From Methanobacteriota archaeon (GTDB lineage Archaea > Halobacteriota > Methanosarcinia > Methanosarcinales > Methanoperedenaceae): a DNA stretch of 8,996 bases. Location: assembly GCA_018900975.1 (NCBI GenBank), contig JAHIFK010000171.1:1-8996 (forward strand). Direction: 5' to 3'. The position numbers were made by a program, and so were the translations under genes. Shown one piece after another: positions 1 through 5,387 of the stretch (positions are counted from its first letter, which is position 1; the number at the start of each line of letters is the position of its first letter). The notes under the pieces are model-generated. The model had not been told where the DNA came from. It did not search any database and saw only the letters and a program-made list of their open reading frames with translations.

Positions 1-75
1 ACCTTCTTCTTTTAGATAATACTTGCATTTCTCATTCTGACATATTACGTTGATTTCTCCACGGGGTCGAACCAT
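1..75 (-). CDS. IS transposase, N-terminal fragment (runs off left edge)
   Basis: Read on the minus strand from the ATG at 75, 25 codons stay open to the window edge. The peptide begins MVRPRGEINVICQ and goes on NEKCKYYLKEEG. The Cys12-x4-Cys17 pair followed by Lys-Tyr-Tyr resembles the first half of the N-terminal zinc ribbon in InsA/IS1-like transposases common in methanogen and ANME genomes, which carry the second Cys pair further on, outside this window. A GTGAT ribosome-binding-like stretch (81-85) lies a few bases upstream of the start. The start codon sits inside an inverted repeat (72-92). The family call rests on pattern memory of a short fragment. A non-transposase zinc-ribbon protein is the alternative, and intactness cannot be judged. 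Confidence 0.55.
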   Translation of the reverse strand, partial: MVRPRGEINVICQNEKCKYYLKEEG

Positions 76-92
76 ATTTATCACAAATATGG
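72..92. repeat. Perfect inverted repeat over transposase start codon
   Basis: CCATATTT (72-79) and AAATATGG (85-92) are exact reverse complements separated by ATCAC. The transposase ATG (75-73 on the minus strand) is in one arm and its putative ribosome-binding stretch is in and beside the loop. In RNA read into the element from outside, this would fold and hide the start. Insertion sequences such as IS10 are known to use such hairpins to prevent translation from read-through transcripts. Confidence 0.6.
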
Positions 93-165
93 TGTATGAT
101 TCTAAAGTATATTAAGTATCGTAATTCAGGACATTGCCAAAAAACGAGGTGTTGGGTGTGAATTG

Positions 166-234
166 CTATAAAACGGTCCGTATCTAATGATGCGGCGCAA
201 TCGGTAAAAAATAAAATAAACCCGGATTTAAAAG
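166..234 (+). promoter_or_regulatory. Candidate TATA boxes for operon A
   Basis: Two archaeal TATA-like stretches precede the structured leader: CTATAAAA at 166-173 and TTTAAAAG at 227-234. With the usual spacing of about 25 bases they would start transcription near 195 and 255. The second would start the transcript just before the folded region. Neither has a clear BRE element, so the choice is open. Confidence 0.3.
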
Positions 235-267
235 ATTCGAGGTGTGCGGGAATCTGCCTGCGGGGTA

Positions 268-386
268 ACTGGGTAAGCACATCGGCAAACATGAGTATAA
301 GCTGAAAGGCTGTGTTGACGCACAACCCTTCAGTAAGGAAATGCCTTGAAGCAATCCCATGCAGCTTGTCGAGCGACTTACTGCAT
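268..386 (+). ncRNA. Structured 5' leader, GEMM-like riboswitch candidate
   Basis: This stretch has several nested helices and lies 96 bases upstream of the first TasA-like gene. A closing helix can form between TGGG (270-273) and CCCA (356-359). Inside it are GCACATCGGCAAAC (277-290), then AACAT/GTGTT (288-292 with 312-316) and AGCT/GGCT (300-303 with 308-311) capped by a GAAA tetraloop. GACGCA (317-322) follows, then a hairpin CTTC/GAAG plus AAGG/CCTT (328-351), then C352. This order recalls GEMM-I (cyclic dinucleotide) riboswitches: GCACA-GGCAAACC, GNRA hairpin, GACGCAAAGCC, hairpin, AGC. It differs by a 7-base bulge in the tetraloop arm and by CAACC in place of AAGCC. A second hairpin, ATGCAG/CTGCAT (359-364 with 381-386), follows. 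The folding is visible; the class assignment is weak. Confidence 0.3.
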
Positions 387-481
387 ATATTACTGGGGGT
401 TGCTGATACTTAAGGATTTCCTCTATGCGATGACGTGTCTGCAACGAAAAATCGTGAATAAATCAAATGGAGGAAAAGAAT

Positions 482-1102
482 ATGAACAAATTGTTAACGA
501 GCCTATTGATGATAGGCGTTGTTGCAGCAATGGCTGGAGCAGCCACATGGGCTAACTTCAGCGATATTGAAACGAGCACAGGGAATACTTTTACCGCGGG
601 GACGCTGGACCTGGTAGGTCAAGTAACCCAGGTGCACAGTGGTTCCGGCACGACAACGGTATATAATCCGGGTGGCGGTGCAAACTTCTACTGGACGGTG
701 TCTAACATCGCACCGGGCTCTGCCGGGACTGATGTGTGGACGCTAACGAATGGAGGCAGTATACCTGGCAATTTGACTATTGCTCTCACCACCACATCGA
801 ATGAGAACACCCTGATGGAGCCGGAGTTGGCTCTTAATGACAACGTTGACGATGGCGAGCTGGACAACCAGATGACGTTCGGCCTTGTCCGGACTAACCC
901 TGACTCAAGCACCAATATCCTCGTGACTGCTGGTAGTACTATAGCCGTTGTGGAAACTGCGCTCGACGCAGAGATCCGGCTGATGGGCTCTGGTGAGGTC
1001 ATTATCTATACTCTCACATGGACCCTGCCGGACATTACTAACAACAACTTTGTCCAGAGCGATAGCCTCGTGCTCGACATCAACTTCGTCCTGAACCAGT
1101 AA
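482..1102 (+). CDS. TasA/camelysin-like secreted protein 1, SipW-type signal
   Basis: This 206-residue exported protein is the most canonical TasA-like member here. The start is the ATG at 482: GGAGG (469-473) is well placed for it, whereas the ATG at 467 overlaps that ribosome binding site. It also puts the conserved GA of the signal at residue 19, as in the two paralogues downstream. The signal peptide (1-24) ends GAATWA before NFSD, matching Bacillus TasA, which is cut after GTWA. TGNTFTAGTLDL (33-44) is the hallmark first strand. A WTVSNIAPG strand follows (71-79), then an acidic loop EPELALNDNVDDGEL (113-127), and a C-terminal strand resembling TasA's NSIKLQFSFEATQ. TasA family members form donor-strand-complemented fibres and this one is probably extracellular. 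A protease role, as once claimed for camelysin, is not supported by any visible catalytic motif. Confidence 0.88.
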   Translation: MNKLLTSLLMIGVVAAMAGAATWANFSDIETSTGNTFTAGTLDLVGQVTQVHSGSGTTTVYNPGGGANFYWTVSNIAPGSAGTDVWTLTNGGSIPGNLTIALTTTSNENTLMEPELALNDNVDDGELDNQMTFGLVRTNPDSSTNILVTAGSTIAVVETALDAEIRLMGSGEVIIYTLTWTLPDITNNNFVQSDSLVLDINFVLNQ

Positions 1103-1113
1103 ATTAAATAAGA

Positions 1114-1132
1114 AGTGGGTACCTTGCCCACT
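1114..1132 (+). terminator. Intergenic hairpin after TasA-like gene 1
   Basis: AGTGGG (1114-1119) and CCCACT (1127-1132) form a six-pair stem with a seven-base loop 11 bases after the stop codon. The stem can be lengthened past one bulged base. A loosely T-rich stretch follows, ending 13 bases before the next start. It may partly terminate transcription or protect the 3' end of the upstream message. Confidence 0.5.
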
Positions 1133-1153
1133 CTTATATTTCGGTAACACACA

Positions 1154-1780
1154 ATGAAATCAGCACTGACCGCAATACTGACCATAGCATTCGTGTCCTC
1201 TCTCTTAGGAGCGGGCACGCTGGCTTATTTCAGCGATACAGAGACTTCCAGCGGCAACACATTGACGGCAGGGACACTTGACTTGAAGATCAAAGACGGA
1301 GGTTTAATTTGGCGCGATGGAATCGCCACTGCAGAATGGACTCTCTCCAACATGAAGCCTGGAGACAGCACATACGGCTCTATCGACTTTAAGAACTTTG
1401 GGAACTTATACGCAAATCACATGGAGATTACGGCTAACTATACCATAACAGACCCGCCAGGACCTGAGTCTGACACGCAGGAGAACACTCCAGCAGACGA
1501 GATGGCGAGTGAGATGGTATTAACCAACATGGTGTACGCTTATGACAGCACAGAAGTTGACGTACTGCCATTAATCTCTGATGAGAACGGAAATGGGAAA
1601 AAAGACCTTTACGACCTGAAGTACGGCGGGGCTGATAACCTGCCCCTTTCACAGGTTGGAGTGCAACGTTCAAGTATTGACATGACTGTTCAGCTCAATC
1701 CAGATGCAGGCAACAACTTCCAGGGAGACACTTTAAACCTGACAATGATCTTCACAATGAATCAGCACTCAAGCCAGTAA
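1154..1780 (+). CDS. TasA/camelysin-like secreted protein 2, SipW-type signal
   Basis: This 208-residue protein has a SipW-type signal peptide: hydrophobic residues 4-18, then GAGTLA just before YFSD at about residue 24. TETSSGNTLTAGTLDLK follows. The core WTLSNMKPGDS (62-72) and DFKNFGNL (78-85) match TasA's LSNLKPGD and FENNGSL, and FQGDTLNLTMIFTMNQ (189-204) matches its last strand. Residues 143-154 (DENGNGKKDLYD) have acidic or Asn residues at positions 1, 3, 5, 9 and 12 of a calcium-loop-like pattern. The start at 1154 has only a weak upstream GGTAA (1143-1147), but it aligns exactly with both paralogues. Probably a fibre subunit or surface protein matured by the signal peptidase at 3170. 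Residues 19-45 are identical to those of the next gene. Confidence 0.88.
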   Translation: MKSALTAILTIAFVSSLLGAGTLAYFSDTETSSGNTLTAGTLDLKIKDGGLIWRDGIATAEWTLSNMKPGDSTYGSIDFKNFGNLYANHMEITANYTITDPPGPESDTQENTPADEMASEMVLTNMVYAYDSTEVDVLPLISDENGNGKKDLYDLKYGGADNLPLSQVGVQRSSIDMTVQLNPDAGNNFQGDTLNLTMIFTMNQHSSQ

Positions 1781-1793
1781 ATATAAAAAATTA

Positions 1794-1812
1794 TGTGGGG
1801 TCATTCCCCACA
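1794..1812 (+). terminator. Intergenic hairpin after TasA-like gene 2
   Basis: TGTGGGG (1794-1800) and CCCCACA (1806-1812) make a perfect seven-pair stem around a TCATT loop, followed by TTTTT at 1817-1821. It starts 14 bases after the stop codon. The same 19-base hairpin recurs after the next gene. It is probably a transcript 3'-end or attenuation element. Confidence 0.65.
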
Positions 1813-1856
1813 ACAATTTTTCGTATGGTAAGTGAACAAACAATAAAGAGGTGAAA

Positions 1857-2969
1857 ATGAAACAAATAATGCAAGGATTACTGGTCATCGGGTTTGTATT
1901 AATGGCTACGGGCGCAGGCACGCTGGCTTATTTCAGCGATACCGAGACTTCCAGCGGCAACACCTTGACGGCAGGCACGCTGGATCTGAAAACCGGCATA
2001 CTGACCTTAGGCAGCACTGCTTACACGGCAAACCTGACCCCGAACGCAGGCAATGATACGACCGGTCAAAGCCTACAAGCCCTGACTTCGGTGGATCTTG
2101 CCAAGCTTGCGACCAGCAATGACATTAGATACAATACCAATAAATGGGAACAATATGTCTACAATGACACCGAATACCTTGAGTTCCAATTCCCGGATAT
2201 CCCATCTGGAGCCACGGTAAACAGCGCTGTGCTCAAGTTTGAATGGCAGCGACAAGCAAGCATTAGTGGTGCTCGGCTGAAGATTTATGACGGCTCGACA
2301 TGGCAGATTCATACGCTGTCTCTGCCATCCGGAATTACTGACCAGAACGATACCATAGATCTGAAAAGTCTATATGGCATAGACACAGCTTCCAAAGTGA
2401 ACGCCCTCAAAATCTGGTTCCAGGCAATCGATGGAACAGGTAACCTTTTGACAAAGCACAACTGGGTACAGGTGGATATAGGCTACACTGTACCCACTCC
2501 CACCACGGTCTGGAGCGACGGCGTTTCATCAACATGGACAATGTCGAACATGATTCCCGGCGTAAGCACTGTTAGCAAAACCGTATCTCTTAAAAACAAT
2601 GGCAGTATAAATGAAGACCACGTTGAGATCAGTTTCAGTCATACCCTTGCCGAAGGCACTCCACTGGAATTCGGATACCCCGTATCCGTTCCGGGCGACA
2701 TGGCAAGGTATATTGAGATAACCTCAATGACGTACGGCGGAACTGACCTGAAAGCTGTCCTCACCAATGCCAACGGAAATGGATGGAAAGACCTTGAAGA
2801 TGTCACACTGCCTGCCAATGCAGCAGTGTTGGATGATCTCTCGCCAGCAGGTGGCGGCACTGATTTTACAATGTCGCTGCTCTTCAGAGGAGAAGCCCCC
2901 AACGACCTTCAGGGAGATTCCCTAACAACGACGGTATCATTTACTTCGAACCAGCACACAAGCCAGTAA
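1857..2969 (+). CDS. TasA-like secreted protein 3 with inserted beta domain
   Basis: This 370-residue protein is a longer paralogue. The ATG at 1857 is preferred over the in-frame GTG at 1851, because that GTG is part of the ribosome binding site GAGGTGA (1848-1854) and 1857 restores the spacing seen in the paralogues. The signal peptide ends GAGTLA (19-24). The TasA core is split. The first strand is at 32-45, and it resumes at WSDGVSSTWTMSNMIPG (219-235) and continues to the C-terminal FTSNQHTSQ. Between them, roughly residues 46-215, is an extra predominantly beta region with a pattern typical of jelly-roll modules (YLEFQFPDIPSGATVNSAVL at 107-126, then LKIYDGSTWQ). It resembles DNRLRE or carbohydrate-binding-type domains, but I cannot assign a family. 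Residues 304-315 (NANGNGWKDLED) parallel the calcium-like loop of protein 2. A decorated or adhesive fibre subunit is a reasonable inference. Confidence 0.87.
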   Translation: MKQIMQGLLVIGFVLMATGAGTLAYFSDTETSSGNTLTAGTLDLKTGILTLGSTAYTANLTPNAGNDTTGQSLQALTSVDLAKLATSNDIRYNTNKWEQYVYNDTEYLEFQFPDIPSGATVNSAVLKFEWQRQASISGARLKIYDGSTWQIHTLSLPSGITDQNDTIDLKSLYGIDTASKVNALKIWFQAIDGTGNLLTKHNWVQVDIGYTVPTPTTVWSDGVSSTWTMSNMIPGVSTVSKTVSLKNNGSINEDHVEISFSHTLAEGTPLEFGYPVSVPGDMARYIEITSMTYGGTDLKAVLTNANGNGWKDLEDVTLPANAAVLDDLSPAGGGTDFTMSLLFRGEAPNDLQGDSLTTTVSFTSNQHTSQ

Positions 2970-2985
2970 ACAAAATACAAAATTA

Positions 2986-3004
2986 TGTGGGGTCATTCCC
3001 CACA
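2986..3004 (+). terminator. Intergenic hairpin after TasA-like gene 3
   Basis: Identical to the 1794-1812 hairpin: TGTGGGG (2986-2992), loop TCATT, CCCCACA (2998-3004). It is followed by six T at 3009-3014 and starts 17 bases after the stop codon. Its place between the substrate genes and the peptidase genes suggests it lowers expression of the peptidase relative to the abundant substrates. Confidence 0.65.
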
Positions 3005-3056
3005 GCCATTTTTTATGAGGATAAGATTAAGTAGAAAAAAGGTGAGAACTATTATT

Positions 3057-3173
3057 ATGGCAACAATCGAAAAGACAGAAAAATACAAATCCTATTTAGC
3101 AGACATCCTGTTCTGGTCGGGTATTCTGATTATCGTGGCATGGATAATAGCCAAACTTCTGGGACTGATATGA
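3057..3173 (+). CDS. Small one-helix membrane protein coupled to signal peptidase
   Basis: This 38-residue protein has a charged N-terminus (MATIEKTEKYKSYLADI), then one hydrophobic helix (about 18-37, FWSGILIIVAWIIAKLLGLI). The ATG at 3057 is chosen because GGTGAG (3041-3046) lies about 10 bases upstream. The earlier in-frame ATGs at 2985 and 3015 fall in the upstream hairpin or directly after its T-tract and lack a ribosome binding site. Its TGA overlaps the peptidase ATG as ATGA (3170-3173), which points to translational coupling. I do not recognise a family. By position it could be a small partner or regulator of the peptidase. Confidence 0.68.
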   Translation: MATIEKTEKYKSYLADILFWSGILIIVAWIIAKLLGLI

Positions 3174-3658
3174 ACTGGATCGAGGTACTGCCTGCTTTTA
3201 CTATGAAAAAAATTATAATCCCCGGAATTATCGCAGCAATAATCATACTGTTCTTCTACCTGAATATATCTTTCCTCACTGTTACAGGCACAAGCATGGC
3301 ACCTGCGATAACGGAAAAAGATGTTTTAATAATAGCTCCTGCCGACCCGGCGTCTTTAAAAATTGGAGACGTCATTTCCTACTATCATGAAGTGGATGGG
3401 AAAACCTTCGTGTTCACCCACAGGATAGTAAAAATAGAAAATAATATCATAAAAACAAAAGGGGATTTTATGCCAGAGGCAGATGGCTATGATGTTAAGT
3501 TTGAAGATGTAAGGGGGAAAGTGGCAGGTAAAATCCCCTACCTCGGGCTGCTCCCGCGCTTTGCCAGAACCACGTCAGGCTACCTTCTTCTAATATTGTT
3601 CCCTGCATTCATTCTTATCACAAATGAGATAATAAAAATAAGGAGGTATAGCCAGTGA
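3170..3658 (+). CDS. SipW-like type I signal peptidase
   Basis: This 162-residue signal peptidase I of the archaeal/ER type is expected to remove the unusual signal peptides of the TasA-like proteins around it. There is a membrane helix at about 15-31 and a second near the C-terminus (137-154). The catalytic Ser42 lies in TGTSMAP and the general base His84 in FTHRIV, replacing the Lys of bacterial enzymes. Asp99 in KGDFMPEAD fits the third conserved motif, and the box ends at EDVRGKVAGKIPYLG (112-126). The start is the ATG at 3170, overlapping the preceding stop as ATGA. The in-frame ATG at 3140 lies deep inside the upstream gene. GTGA at 3655-3658 couples it to the next gene. Its context mirrors sipW in the Bacillus tapA-sipW-tasA operon. 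Confidence 0.92.
   Translation: MNWIEVLPAFTMKKIIIPGIIAAIIILFFYLNISFLTVTGTSMAPAITEKDVLIIAPADPASLKIGDVISYYHEVDGKTFVFTHRIVKIENNIIKTKGDFMPEADGYDVKFEDVRGKVAGKIPYLGLLPRFARTTSGYLLLILFPAFILITNEIIKIRRYSQ
3641..3647 (+). promoter_or_regulatory. Strong ribosome binding site for GTG start at 3655
   Basis: AGGAGGT is a near-perfect match to the anti-Shine-Dalgarno sequence. It lies seven bases upstream of the GTG at 3655, inside the last codons of the peptidase gene. It decides the start of the following gene, which has no ATG near this point. Confidence 0.8.
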
Positions 3659-4137
3659 AAAAAATACTCATCATTCTGCTTCTTGTGCCCATAGCATACG
3701 CCCTGTTGCATACCACCTTCTCCTCTTTCTCAGACACCGAAGTAAGCGCAGGCAACACATTTACAGCAGCCACATGGGAAACGCAGGCAGGGTATCTCAG
3801 CATTGACACAAGCGGTGCAAAGCTTACAGGCAACGGCGGAAAGCTTCATAGCATTGTCCTCAATCTCACCACACCCCGGAACATAACCATTGACAAAATG
3901 ATTGTTAACTGGACAGTCAATAACGGAGAAAAAATCGAGGAGATAAGGATTGGAGGAGTAACTTTCTGGAGCGGGAGCGAAATCGCCGATGCAGTGCTGG
4001 ATGGAAATTATATCCTCTCAAAAAAAGAGCGCATCGAGTTCAGGTTCGATTCTGACATGCAGGGCAGGAGCTTCACCATCACATTCATCATGGGCGATTC
4101 ATCGACGAAGAAAATCGCCATTATAGTCATCCGCTAA
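3655..4137 (+). CDS. SipW-type exported protein with archaeal beta domain
   Basis: This 160-residue protein begins with a GTG that overlaps the stop of the peptidase gene. The hydrophobic signal (3-17) leads into TTFSSFSDTEVSAGNTFTAATW (20-41), the SipW-substrate signature (FSDTE, then the GNTFTA strand). The rest, about 45-160, differs from the three TasA-like proteins. It has a repeated strand pattern with GNGGKLHSIVLNLTTPRNIT (59-78), MIVNWT (82-87), IRIGGVTFWSG (98-108), LDGNY (115-119) and FDSDMQGRSFTITFIM (131-146). I associate this domain with other archaeal SipW-type proteins but cannot name the family with certainty. It could be a minor or capping subunit, comparable in position to an accessory protein. 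Export is well supported; the function is inference. Confidence 0.8.
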   Translation: MKKILIILLLVPIAYALLHTTFSSFSDTEVSAGNTFTAATWETQAGYLSIDTSGAKLTGNGGKLHSIVLNLTTPRNITIDKMIVNWTVNNGEKIEEIRIGGVTFWSGSEIADAVLDGNYILSKKERIEFRFDSDMQGRSFTITFIMGDSSTKKIAIIVIR

Positions 4138-4202
4138 ACTTAATATAAGCAACATTAAAAATTCTATCAGCTTTATTAAAATGAGTCCAGACAAGGATAA
4201 TC

Positions 4203-4272
4203 AACCACGGAGGACACAGAGAGCACAGAGAGTTGTATTTTGTCTCCGTGTCCTCTGTGAACTCTGTGGTTT
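4203..4272. repeat. Imperfect inverted repeat of CACAGAG units
   Basis: The left arm (from AACCACGGAGGACACAGAGA at 4203) is matched by the reverse complement of the right arm (4242-4271, ending AACTCTGTGGTT) with a few mismatches. Each arm is itself built from units of about nine bases resembling CACAGAGNN. Similar CACAGAG-rich intergenic palindromes recur in many environmental bacterial and archaeal genomes, so this is probably one copy of a dispersed element. It lies between the two operons, so it could act as a bidirectional transcript-end structure. Confidence 0.7.
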
Positions 4273-4372
4273 ATATACTATTACCAGATGTTATGCGGGA
4301 GACTATAATCCTTAAATCTCCGCCTGTGCATAAAATGATCTTCGCGGCGCAAACCTATGCATACTTTTATAC
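4270..4372 (+). promoter_or_regulatory. Candidate promoters for operon B
   Basis: TTTATATAC (4270-4278) adjoins the inverted repeat, and TTTTATAC (4365-4372) lies 29 bases before the ATG at 4401. The second would start transcription at about 4395, giving an almost leaderless message. The first would give a leader of about 100 bases. Both fit archaeal TATA boxes and neither is proven. The remainder of 4138-4400 is AT-rich with no open reading frame I can support. Confidence 0.4.
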
Positions 4373-4400
4373 ATTAAAATATCCTTAGCAAGGATTGAAT

Positions 4401-5384
4401 ATGAGAACCAGAGACATTATAACAATCTCCATAGCCGCAATAATTTTAATTCCAGCAGTATATATTGCGTCCTCCCTTGTCAGTGGTTCAACCCAGCTTC
4501 TCATCGTGCTGAGCGGGAGCATGGTTCCTGTGATTCAGGTTGGAGATGTGATAGTGGTTGATGATATTAGAACCGAGGACGTGCAGATAGGGGATATTAT
4601 TGCCTTCAAAGACCCGGGAGGAAGACCCAATGTTCTTATAACGCACAGGGTAAAAGAGATAATTCGCGGCGATAATCTCAGCTTTCAAACAAAAGGCGAC
4701 GCTGTGGAAGACCCGGACCCATTTACCGTTAAAGCTGAAGACGTTGTAGGAAAAACTGTTTTTGTAATCCCTTCCCTGGGTTATTTCATTAAATCTGCGA
4801 AAAAACCCATAGTTTTCTTTTTATTTACATTATTTCCTGCCGCCATACTCATAATAGACGAACTCAAAAAGATTGCAAGAAGCCCTGCTCAATCTCACCG
4901 CGCTTTAAGGGAAGAGAAGAGGAAAAAAAGGAGACGTACCATCCTGAATTTCAGAAGGCTTATCGCCATTCTTCTAATAGGCGCCATATTATTCGGAGCG
5001 GTATCTCTTTTCTCGTTAAGCGCCTGCGGTTATGCAAAAAAAGAGGAGGGGATATTTGTCGAAAATAAAGGAACCTTATCCTGTGTACTTGTTTTCAATA
5101 CAATTAATAAGGAAACATTTATTCCGCCCGTGATTTTATCAGGAAACAGCAGTTCTGTGATAAAGGCAGCAGGTATAGACTCGATTTCAACCGCTCCTTA
5201 CATAATGCCTGTTTTCTGGGTCAGCAAATTGTCGGATATAAATCCATATCTGCCATTTCTCATCATCTCAACACTGCCCCCAATACTAATTGCCCTTCTA
5301 CTTTTTCCAGCATGGTATCAAAAAAGAGATAAACACAGAAAGCATTTTATAAAAAAATTGAGGAAACTCCTTGCAAGAGTATAA
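4401..5384 (+). CDS. Type I signal peptidase with membrane-anchored C-terminal extension
   Basis: This 327-residue protein has an N-terminal half that is a complete archaeal/ER-type signal peptidase. There is a membrane helix at about 8-28. Ser40 lies in VLSGSMVP, His82 in ITHRVKEI and Asp100 in TKGDAVEDPDPF, with EDVVGKTVFVIPSLGY (113-128) closing the domain and a second helix at 136-153. Most single-domain archaeal relatives stop near here. After a very basic linker (REEKRKKRRR, 170-179) this one continues with a helix (186-207), a predicted extracytoplasmic stretch with two Cys (210, 228), and a last helix (285-304) followed by a basic tail. The ATG at 4401 is preferred over the TTG at 4395, because AAGGA (4390-4394) is correctly spaced for it. 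First gene of a tight operon. Its substrates are unknown, and the protein at 6415 has no SipW-type signal. Confidence 0.87.
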   Translation: MRTRDIITISIAAIILIPAVYIASSLVSGSTQLLIVLSGSMVPVIQVGDVIVVDDIRTEDVQIGDIIAFKDPGGRPNVLITHRVKEIIRGDNLSFQTKGDAVEDPDPFTVKAEDVVGKTVFVIPSLGYFIKSAKKPIVFFLFTLFPAAILIIDELKKIARSPAQSHRALREEKRKKRRRTILNFRRLIAILLIGAILFGAVSLFSLSACGYAKKEEGIFVENKGTLSCVLVFNTINKETFIPPVILSGNSSSVIKAAGIDSISTAPYIMPVFWVSKLSDINPYLPFLIISTLPPILIALLLFPAWYQKRDKHRKHFIKKLRKLLARV

Positions 5385-5387
5385 AGA

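Larger units (their letters stand above)
1..139 (-). mobile_element. Probable end of an insertion sequence
   Basis: The transposase-like fragment at 1-75 reads out of the window, so its upstream side should hold one terminus of the element. The minus-strand sequence beginning GGCAATGTCCTGAATTACGA near 139 could be the terminal inverted repeat, as IS1-like ends often start with GG. The other terminus and the target duplication are not in the window, so this boundary is a guess. Confidence 0.3.

Noticed and set aside
32..325. Minus-strand open frame of 97 codons in the leader region
   Set aside because: Its sequence has no recognisable domain, it crosses the folded leader, and it runs over the transposase start in another frame.
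467..481. Upstream ATG at 467 as start of the first TasA-like gene
   Set aside because: It overlaps the GGAGG ribosome binding site and breaks the shared signal-peptide spacing of the three paralogues; 482 is better.
346..555. Plus-strand open frame of 69 codons before and into the first TasA-like gene
   Set aside because: It overlaps the well-supported gene in a different frame and its composition (many Cys, Trp and Arg) is not protein-like.
482..1102. Metalloprotease (camelysin, peptidase M73) activity for the TasA-like proteins
   Set aside because: No HExxH or other catalytic motif is visible; the family name is historical and a structural fibre role fits better.
3140..3169. ATG at 3140 as start of the signal peptidase
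   Set aside because: It would overlap the small upstream gene by over 30 bases; the ATGA overlap at 3170 fits coupling better and leaves the membrane helix intact.
4203..4272. CRISPR-like short repeats
   Set aside because: The CACAGAG units are only about nine bases, are adjacent without unique spacers, and form one palindrome.
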